This document shows positions 8,013-12,488 of a stretch of 12,488 bases of DNA, piece by piece. The position numbers and the translations under genes were made by a program. Numbering within the stretch: the stretch's first letter is position 1; every line of letters begins with the position of its first letter. A model generated the notes under the pieces. The model did no database searches. It worked only from the letters and a program-made list of their open reading frames with translations, and was not told the DNA's origin. Location: NCBI GenBank assembly GCA_003453515.1, contig DMLD01000170.1, positions 1 to 12,488 on the forward strand. Direction: 5' to 3'. This stretch comes from Lachnospiraceae bacterium. GTDB lineage: Bacteria; Bacillota; Clostridia; Lachnospirales; Lachnospiraceae.

Positions 8013-8943
8013 ATTCATCCAGCTTGATCCCGGCAAACAGACCCGCGAGCGGAGCATCGTCACTGTCATTGTCATGGTACTCCAGAGGCTCGCTTTCTTC
8101 ATCCGTCAGCTCGGGTGCGGGCTCATCGAGAGCCTGCTTCATGCTAAGACGTATCTTTCCGTCCTCAACAGAGAGTATCTTTACAGTGACCTTGTCGCCG
8201 TACTTTACGACCTCCTTGGGAGATTTGAGAAACTTATTTGATATTTCCGATATGTGCACAAGGCCGCTCAGTCCGTCACCTATATCGACAAAGCAACCAT
8301 AGGGCTCGATGCGTACCACTTCACCTGTAGTTACATAGCCCTTTTCAAGGGCGTTTATCTTTTTTTGATGCTCGCCTGCAGCTATCTCCCGCTCGACCTC
8401 CTTTGCCGAGAGGATCAGTCTGTCCTTATCCCTGTCGCAGGCGGTGACTACAACATGGAGAGTCTTGCCCACGTATTCCTCCGGCTCCTCCACGTATTCA
8501 AGAGAAAGCTGCGAGGCGGGGATGAAAGCTCTGATACCCTCGATATATGTGATCGCACCCCCATTCACGGCTGCGCGCACCTTCACCCTGAACACCTCAT
8601 GCTCTGTCATCGCCTCCGTAAGCTTGTCCCACGCGTCGTCCCTGATCGCCTCACGCCTTGACAGAAGGACTCTGCCCTGACCGTCATCGCTGTCAAGCAC
8701 GACTGCTTTGATACTGTCTCCGGTACGCAACTCATCCATAGCGTGAAAATCAGGGTCATCGCTGTACTCATCCGGCAGTATCACACCCTGCGAGTAGGTG
8801 TGCAGATCAACCAATACCTCTTCCTCTTCTACGCTTATGATGGTTCCGTTTACCACGTCTCCCTCACGGAATCTCACAAGGGATGCGTTGATCTCATCCT
8901 CAAAATCCGCCATAGTCTCCATGTTTTCAGTGTTATCGCTCAT
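8011..8943 (-). CDS. Three-domain S1 RNA-binding protein (ribosomal protein S1-like)
   Basis: The 310-residue product contains three S1 OB-fold domains at about residues 27-97, 115-182 and 201-270. The third is the most canonical (GEVVRIEPYGCFVDIGDGLSGLVH, then ISEIS and LSMK at the end). The first two carry the S1 end motif as VLLSRREA and LILSAKEVE. The N-terminus (1-25) and C-terminus (272-300) are strongly acidic. Related Firmicutes proteins are annotated as 30S ribosomal protein S1 or S1 homologues that bind mRNA and help translation; E. coli S1 has six domains. The start is fixed by AGGAG 9 bases ahead of the ATG. The gene is convergent with the peptidase and divergent from the surface-protein operon. 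Confidence 0.9.
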   Translation of the reverse strand: MSDNTENMETMADFEDEINASLVRFREGDVVNGTIISVEEEEVLVDLHTYSQGVILPDEYSDDPDFHAMDELRTGDSIKAVVLDSDDGQGRVLLSRREAIRDDAWDKLTEAMTEHEVFRVKVRAAVNGGAITYIEGIRAFIPASQLSLEYVEEPEEYVGKTLHVVVTACDRDKDRLILSAKEVEREIAAGEHQKKINALEKGYVTTGEVVRIEPYGCFVDIGDGLSGLVHISEISNKFLKSPKEVVKYGDKVTVKILSVEDGKIRLSMKQALDEPAPELTDEESEPLEYHDNDSDDAPLAGLFAGIKLDE

Positions 8944-8961
8944 ATTTATATTCTCCTTTGA

Positions 8962-9009
8962 TCAGATTATCTTAATATTAAGGAAAATCGTGGCACGAAG
9001 TGCCTTCAT
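8962..9009 (-). CDS. Possible 15-residue leader peptide upstream of the S1 gene
   Basis: Between the promoter and the S1 gene the minus strand holds ATG plus 14 codons and a TGA, reading MKALRATIFLNIKII. A GGGAGG ribosome site (9020-9025) lies 10 bases ahead, and its stop is 18 bases before the S1 ATG. Codons 3-7 overlap a hairpin with stem GGCAC/GTGCC and a 3-base loop (8992-9004). The predicted transcript start near 9029 leaves the ribosome site at the very 5' end. No family is recognised; it could be a regulatory leader or chance. Confidence 0.35.
   Translation of the reverse strand: MKALRATIFLNIKII
8971..8982. repeat. Perfect 12-bp palindrome in the S1 leader
   Basis: CTTAATATTAAG is a perfect 12-base palindrome in the leader about 30 bases ahead of the S1 ATG, inside the possible leader-peptide frame. 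It may be a protein-binding site or simply A+T-rich chance. Confidence 0.4.
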
Positions 9010-9035
9010 ATACGATTATCCTCCCGAATAGTAAT

Positions 9036-9064
9036 AATATACTATATATAAATATAAATGTCAA
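9036..9064 (-). promoter_or_regulatory. Promoter of the S1-domain gene
   Basis: On the minus strand a perfect TTGACA (9059-9064) and TATATT (9036-9041) are 17 bases apart. Transcription would start near 9029, giving a leader of about 86 bases before the S1 ATG. An overlapping TATTAT at 9034-9039 is an alternative -10 with 19-base spacing. Confidence 0.7.
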
Positions 9065-9079
9065 ACAGTGTCCCGCCGG

Positions 9080-9115
9080 TTTGTAACCCTTTTGTAACAC
9101 ACCCCATGTTAAGAT
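9080..9115 (+). promoter_or_regulatory. 11-bp direct repeat (Pho/OmpR-family-like box) and -10 of the surface operon
   Basis: TTTGTAAC occurs at 9080-9087 and again at 9091-9098, an exact 11-base period. A -10-like TAAGAT (9110-9115) follows 11 bases later, and no good -35 box is present. This is the layout of activator-dependent promoters where a tandem response-regulator site replaces the -35, as with PhoB boxes. The regulator is not known; the predicted start near 9121 is about 48 bases before the ATG at 9170. Confidence 0.5.
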
Positions 9116-9169
9116 ACAGACATGAAATCATTCATGCTGCGCAATTATCTGAACAGGAGGTGGGCGCCT

Positions 9170-9589
9170 ATGAAAAAACGTATCATAGCCATGGTCGCCA
9201 TTGCTATACTGCTGGTTCCCGTATTTGGGATCACCATAGTAGCTTATGGGGCGTCGGAGGATGAGTATGTATCCGATGTAAAGATCGTATCCGGAGAGTC
9301 CGAGGAGGATGTTTTAGGACAGCTCAGGGAAGCGGGATATCAGCCTGTCTTGACCAATCTGGCGGCGGACAAGCCTGAGTTCGCAGCTCCGTTTGTATAT
9401 TTGGGTTACAAGACAACGAAGGATCCCTCGAGAGCCATGGAGATAACAAGCTCAAGCACTGTGGGAAGTGTCTTCGGCGATTCCGCTCTTATGATCGGAG
9501 GGGTCGCGATGATCATAGGTGTTGTGATAGGGATGATCTCCATGAAGGTAAAGCCTCAGGTCAAGCAGGAAAGGGGGCGTGAAAAATGA
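9170..9589 (+). CDS. Small membrane-anchored surface protein with one beta-rich repeat module
   Basis: The 139-residue product has a signal peptide (residues 1-28, KKR then a hydrophobic core ending AYGA), one extracellular module (about 33-93) and a C-terminal membrane segment (about 104-124) followed by a basic tail. The module reads VSDVKIV, GYQPVLTNL, FVYLGYKTT and DPSRAMEI. This pattern (I/V-x-D/E-I, then GY, then YLGY, then D-x-x-A-I) is shared with the next protein and resembles MABP-type beta-prism repeats; the family is inferred by eye. There is no LPXTG motif. The ATG at 9170 is chosen for AGGAGG 9 bases ahead and the clean signal peptide; the ATG at 9122 sits at the predicted transcript start. 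It overlaps the next gene by 4 bases (ATGA), so translational coupling is likely. Confidence 0.8.
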   Translation: MKKRIIAMVAIAILLVPVFGITIVAYGASEDEYVSDVKIVSGESEEDVLGQLREAGYQPVLTNLAADKPEFAAPFVYLGYKTTKDPSRAMEITSSSTVGSVFGDSALMIGGVAMIIGVVIGMISMKVKPQVKQERGREK

Positions 9590-11442
9590 GCAAAAGATCA
9601 CACCGCCATTTATCCGTAAGGATCGTGGCATTTTTCCTAATAATGAGTATGTGCTTTGTCGGTCTTCCCATAAACCTGAGCATATCAAAGGCAGAGGGAG
9701 GAAGCTACATCACCGAGATAAAGCTGACGCAGGGAGATCTGAGTATTCTCACGCTCGAGGAATCGGGCTACAACGTGATCGAGCAGTCGCTGAATCCATC
9801 GGGGGGAGACGAGATACATCTTGGCTTCACCACCGGAGGCGCGGGCGATGCCATTCGCGATATCATCGTATCGACTGACAATGGCGGATCGATAAGCGTT
9901 GACGGCAATTCGTATCAGAGGGTAAGCGACATCAGCTTAAACAGCGGTACCGATGGGACCGCTCTGTACCTGTATGTGAGCCGTGATGAGTCTGCGGGCG
10001 AGCCCATCAAGGGCATAAGCTTTTTCACGAGAAAGACCGCAACAGGATTCTCGGATGATTCACCGCTGCTTGCGTCTGACGGATCTGAGGTTGTCATTAC
10101 AGACAAGGGTCGTGTTGCTGATTTTGACGAGGGCATAGCCGACTCTTCCTTATACCTAAGGATGTACAAGGGAAATATATACCGTCCGTATGTGGAAAAT
10201 GTGGTCGCAGCTACGGCAGACAGTGAGGATGATGCCATAGAGAAGCTCGCTGCCAAGAGATGTACCTACTTCATAAACCACGATATAGGTAATGAAAAAA
10301 CCGTTATGATCGGCTACACGAGGACAGCTGATGAGAGCAAAGCGCTTAGGGGTCTGGTCGCGATCGGCGGACATATCGATGAGGATGCGGGAGCATCGGC
10401 ATCTGGCAGCTCCGTAACTGCTGAAAACGGTGGGATCGTGATCAAGGGGGTAGCCTACGATCCGGTCGACGGAGGCGAGGTAAAGTCCGATAAGGATTAT
10501 ACCTTCTATATGACAAGGGATGAGAGAGCAGGAGAGCCGATCATGGATCTGGTCGCCTGCGGTTATGATCCTGATGAGGAGGGGCTCAAAAACCTCAATG
10601 AAGACAAGCCTAAGGCTACGGAAACGCCGGAGCCGACCGAGACACCGGAGCCCGAGGAGCAAAATGACAATAACGAAGAACTGCAGGACGGTGATACCGG
10701 TAACGATGACGGATCAACAGAGCCGACCGGTGACAAGAGCAACGAAGCTACCGCAGCGCCGGAGACACAGCCTGAGACGAACCCGGAGGCAGGGTCAGAT
10801 CCGGACAGCGGCAACGCCGACGATACGAATAATAGTACCGATGCGACAGATATATCAGCCGACAACTCAACATCCGGGAGGAATACCTCTGTCAGACTTA
10901 TGCTGGCGGGCTTCAATTTGGATATCGCCATGGATGCAGATGATGAATCTCACGTAGTTGTGGCAGACAATGATGCGGATACTGATGATCCGGACAATGA
11001 TGACAGCTCAGGCTTGGCGAAGGCTTACCGACTGTACTCCGAGATAGAGATGAAGGATTGGATATCGGGATACTATCTGAGAGGCGGAGCAAAGAACGGC
11101 GCAAAATATCTCTATGACGAGACAGAGTTTACCTCGGCTTCGGAAAGCAGCGAGAAGCTGTGGCTGTCGAACATATACTGCAGCGACGGCGGAGATCAGT
11201 TTGTCAATTATATAGGATATGTAACTAAGCCGGGAAGCGCGGATGCTGATCCGTTTGAAGAGACTATCGAATACAATAAAGCAGCGGATGTGGCCAATGG
11301 ACAGGACGCTGCCGACAGCACCGCCAGCGTTTTCGGCAAGGATATAGGTCAGTCAGCAATGCTTGTAATGGTCATCATCATTCTGATGGCGATCATAGGA
11401 AGTCTGGCATTCAAGCTCAGAAAAAAAATCATTTCTAAATAA
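9586..11442 (+). CDS. Large membrane-anchored surface protein with repeated beta-rich modules and acidic linker
   Basis: The 618-residue product has a signal peptide (about 1-37) and two paired repeat regions. One spans 41-146, with YITEIKL, GYNVIEQSLN, IHLGFTT, DAIRDI and then YVSRDESAGEPIKGI. The other spans 202-335, with VMIGYTRT, SKALRGL and then YMTRDERAGEPIMDL. A linker rich in Thr, Pro, Glu, Asp and Asn (about 351-435) includes repeated TETPEP. A short hydrophobic island (444-458) and more acidic sequence lead to a third, divergent module (486-572, with VNYIGYVTK). A membrane segment at 591-609 and a KLRKKIISK tail anchor it. The modules match that of the small upstream protein. No enzyme motif or sortase signal is visible; adhesion or ligand binding is possible but not shown. 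The ribosome site is AAGGGGG, within the end of the previous gene. Confidence 0.82.
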   Translation: MSKRSHRHLSVRIVAFFLIMSMCFVGLPINLSISKAEGGSYITEIKLTQGDLSILTLEESGYNVIEQSLNPSGGDEIHLGFTTGGAGDAIRDIIVSTDNGGSISVDGNSYQRVSDISLNSGTDGTALYLYVSRDESAGEPIKGISFFTRKTATGFSDDSPLLASDGSEVVITDKGRVADFDEGIADSSLYLRMYKGNIYRPYVENVVAATADSEDDAIEKLAAKRCTYFINHDIGNEKTVMIGYTRTADESKALRGLVAIGGHIDEDAGASASGSSVTAENGGIVIKGVAYDPVDGGEVKSDKDYTFYMTRDERAGEPIMDLVACGYDPDEEGLKNLNEDKPKATETPEPTETPEPEEQNDNNEELQDGDTGNDDGSTEPTGDKSNEATAAPETQPETNPEAGSDPDSGNADDTNNSTDATDISADNSTSGRNTSVRLMLAGFNLDIAMDADDESHVVVADNDADTDDPDNDDSSGLAKAYRLYSEIEMKDWISGYYLRGGAKNGAKYLYDETEFTSASESSEKLWLSNIYCSDGGDQFVNYIGYVTKPGSADADPFEETIEYNKAADVANGQDAADSTASVFGKDIGQSAMLVMVIIILMAIIGSLAFKLRKKIISK

Positions 11443-11463
11443 GAATAACTGCCCATAAAATCG

Positions 11464-11511
11464 AGGCTGCGGGATAGATCTTAAAAATTTTTTCTATCCC
11501 GCAGCCTTTTT
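11464..11511 (+). terminator. Strong rho-independent terminator after the surface operon
   Basis: A perfect 14-bp stem, GGCTGCGGGATAGA (11465-11478) with TCTATCCCGCAGCC (11493-11506), encloses a 14-base A/T loop and is followed by five T. It begins about 20 bases after the stop of the 618-residue gene. Confidence 0.93.
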
Positions 11512-11532
11512 GTTGTTAAATTGTGTCCATTT

Positions 11533-11562
11533 TTGAACACCAACTATCCTTCCACATATGAT
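11533..11562 (+). promoter_or_regulatory. Candidate promoter of the last gene
   Basis: TTGAAC (11533-11538) and TATGAT (11557-11562) are 18 bases apart, each one base off consensus. The predicted start near 11569 leaves a leader of about 93 bases, which holds the stem-loop at 11594-11641. Confidence 0.5.
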
Positions 11563-11593
11563 ATAAATGGTAAGTAACTATATACATCTTCAA

Positions 11594-11641
11594 GCATATA
11601 CGCCGTGATTCCGGTTCAGGGACACGGTGATCGGTGTATGC
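11594..11641 (+). ncRNA. Structured 5' leader stem-loop of unknown class
   Basis: Three stacked helices can form. GCATATAC (11594-11601) pairs with GTGTATGC (11634-11641, one G-U). CCGTG (11603-11607) pairs with CACGG (11623-11627). TTCC (11609-11612) pairs with GGGA (11619-11622) around the loop GGTTCA. Small bulges separate them, including TGATCG on the 3' side. The structure ends about 10 bases before the AGGAG ribosome site, so it could affect translation or RNA stability. It does not match a riboswitch class I recognise. Confidence 0.5.
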
Positions 11642-11661
11642 ACTATAGAAAGGAGACCTGT

Positions 11662-12488
11662 ATGAAGATCAGAAAACTATTATCGGGAGTACTTGCAGCG
11701 TTGCTTGTATTCAGTTGTGCTGTATCGGTGCCGTCCCTTGCAGCAACGGAGAAGGGAATTGTAGGCACGGTCAAGGGCGGATCGAACATTCCGAATGGTG
11801 CCAACATCGACTATTGGGGATCGGAGTGCGATCTGACTGATTCAACCGGGTACACTGTTTCATATGAACTTTATGTTCCAACAACCATTCTTGAGAAAAA
11901 GCAACCCGGATTACATGTAGATACATGTTTGGCCTTTTGGCTTGAAAGCGAGGAAAAGGGCGGTCAGTTGCTTGCAGAATCATTTGATTTTGGACTCGAT
12001 GAAGAGATATGGGTAAACCATTGGGATGAAGCCACTCAGACTGATATGGACGCTCCGTACGCAACGGTAACAAAGGTTGACGATATGTACAAGGTTACCG
12101 TAACTGATATCACCATTGATTCAAAGCTTTACTCAGAGGAGTGGGATGACAGTATCAACGGATTCAAGGAGTGGACGGATGCGGTTCCCACAAGTGCCGG
12201 TATCAACGCGCGTGTAACCATACACAAGGAAAGTTCAAAATCCTTCAATACAAAGTTTTCCGTAACCAATGTTGTTATCAAGAAAAATGGCGAGGTTGTA
12301 TTTTCATCCGATGTCTCGGGAAGTGATAAAATCGGTGGCACCTACACCGAGGCTGATGACTATTATACAGAGGCAGCCGCACAAAGTTTCAACACCAAAG
12401 GTCTTACCGTGAGCAAGACAAAAGCCACGATAAAGAAAGGTAAGAAAACAACCGCCAAAGTAACCACCATGTTCAGCGGTGACAAAGT
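11662..12488 (+). CDS. Secreted protein with a Big_2-like domain, 3' end missing
   Basis: The frame starts at ATG 11662, with AGGAG (11651-11655) 6 bases ahead, and is open for 275 codons to the window edge. A signal peptide covers residues 1-27 (KIRK, hydrophobic core, cleavage likely after SLA). Residues 30-245 form a beta-rich region rich in Thr, Asp and aromatic residues that I do not recognise; it could be a carbohydrate-binding-like fold, which is only a guess. From about 247 the sequence GLTVSKTKATIKKGKKTTAKV looks like the start of a Big_2 (bacterial Ig-like) domain, common in surface proteins of this group. It follows a strong terminator and has its own candidate promoter, so it is probably a separate unit. 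Function is unknown. Confidence 0.85.
   Translation, partial: MKIRKLLSGVLAALLVFSCAVSVPSLAATEKGIVGTVKGGSNIPNGANIDYWGSECDLTDSTGYTVSYELYVPTTILEKKQPGLHVDTCLAFWLESEEKGGQLLAESFDFGLDEEIWVNHWDEATQTDMDAPYATVTKVDDMYKVTVTDITIDSKLYSEEWDDSINGFKEWTDAVPTSAGINARVTIHKESSKSFNTKFSVTNVVIKKNGEVVFSSDVSGSDKIGGTYTEADDYYTEAAAQSFNTKGLTVSKTKATIKKGKKTTAKVTTMFSGDK

Noticed and set aside
9122..9169. Upstream ATG that would lengthen the small surface protein by 16 residues
   Set aside because: It falls at the predicted transcript start, lacks a ribosome site, and would put charged residues before an otherwise normal signal peptide.
10156..10662. A 168-codon minus-strand frame inside the large surface-protein gene
   Set aside because: It is antisense to a gene with a signal peptide, repeats and membrane anchor, and shows no coding features of its own.
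10636..10675. Tandem DNA repeat suggesting a CRISPR or phase-variable tract
   Set aside because: The repeat is only two degenerate copies of a coding TETPEP unit inside a low-complexity linker, with no spacers and no perfect repeat.
11594..11641. Cyclic-di-GMP or other known riboswitch in the last leader
   Set aside because: The conserved bases and helix arrangement of classes I know are not present; only a generic interrupted stem-loop can be supported.

Overview
The window looks like chromosomal DNA of a Gram-positive anaerobe of the Clostridia, probably Lachnospiraceae. This is inferred from moderate G+C, strong AGGAGG-type ribosome sites, a clostripain-family lipoprotein, secreted or membrane-anchored surface proteins, and Firmicutes-style TTGACA/TATAAT promoters. 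No rRNA, tRNA, CRISPR array or transposase was seen. No gene-free stretch exceeds 300 bases; the largest gaps are about 170 to 230 bases and each is described by the regulatory features listed.

Layout. (1) 1-4041, minus strand: a MoxR ATPase, a DUF58 protein and a membrane-bound transglutaminase-like protein, the last running off the left edge. This is the widespread MoxR-DUF58-transglutaminase operon. (2) 4098-5900: a hipBA toxin-antitoxin module on the minus strand, with a near-perfect promoter ahead of hipB and a terminator after hipA. An imperfect 33-bp direct repeat brackets it, and the module is visibly more A+T-rich than its neighbours, so it looks like an inserted cassette. (3) 5918-7970, plus strand: a secreted C11 (clostripain-like) cysteine peptidase with a lipobox. 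(4) 8011-9064, minus strand: a protein with three S1 RNA-binding domains, convergent with the peptidase through a shared bidirectional terminator. Its leader holds a possible 15-residue leader peptide and a small hairpin. (5) 9080-11511, plus strand: a two-gene operon with a 4-bp overlap. It encodes two surface proteins that share a repeated beta-rich module and have C-terminal membrane anchors. Ahead of it lies an 11-bp-period direct repeat resembling a Pho/OmpR-family box, and a very strong terminator follows. (6) 11533-12488, plus strand: the start of a secreted protein with a long structured 5' leader and the beginning of a Big_2-like domain; it runs off the right edge.

Most of the encoded proteins act at or outside the membrane: the MoxR operon in envelope processing or assembly, the clostripain lipoprotein in extracellular proteolysis, and the anchored repeat proteins and last secreted protein at the surface. 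The hipBA module and S1 protein are cytoplasmic. The least familiar part, and the best candidate for an undescribed system, is the anchored repeat-protein pair at 9170-11442 with its putative response-regulator box.
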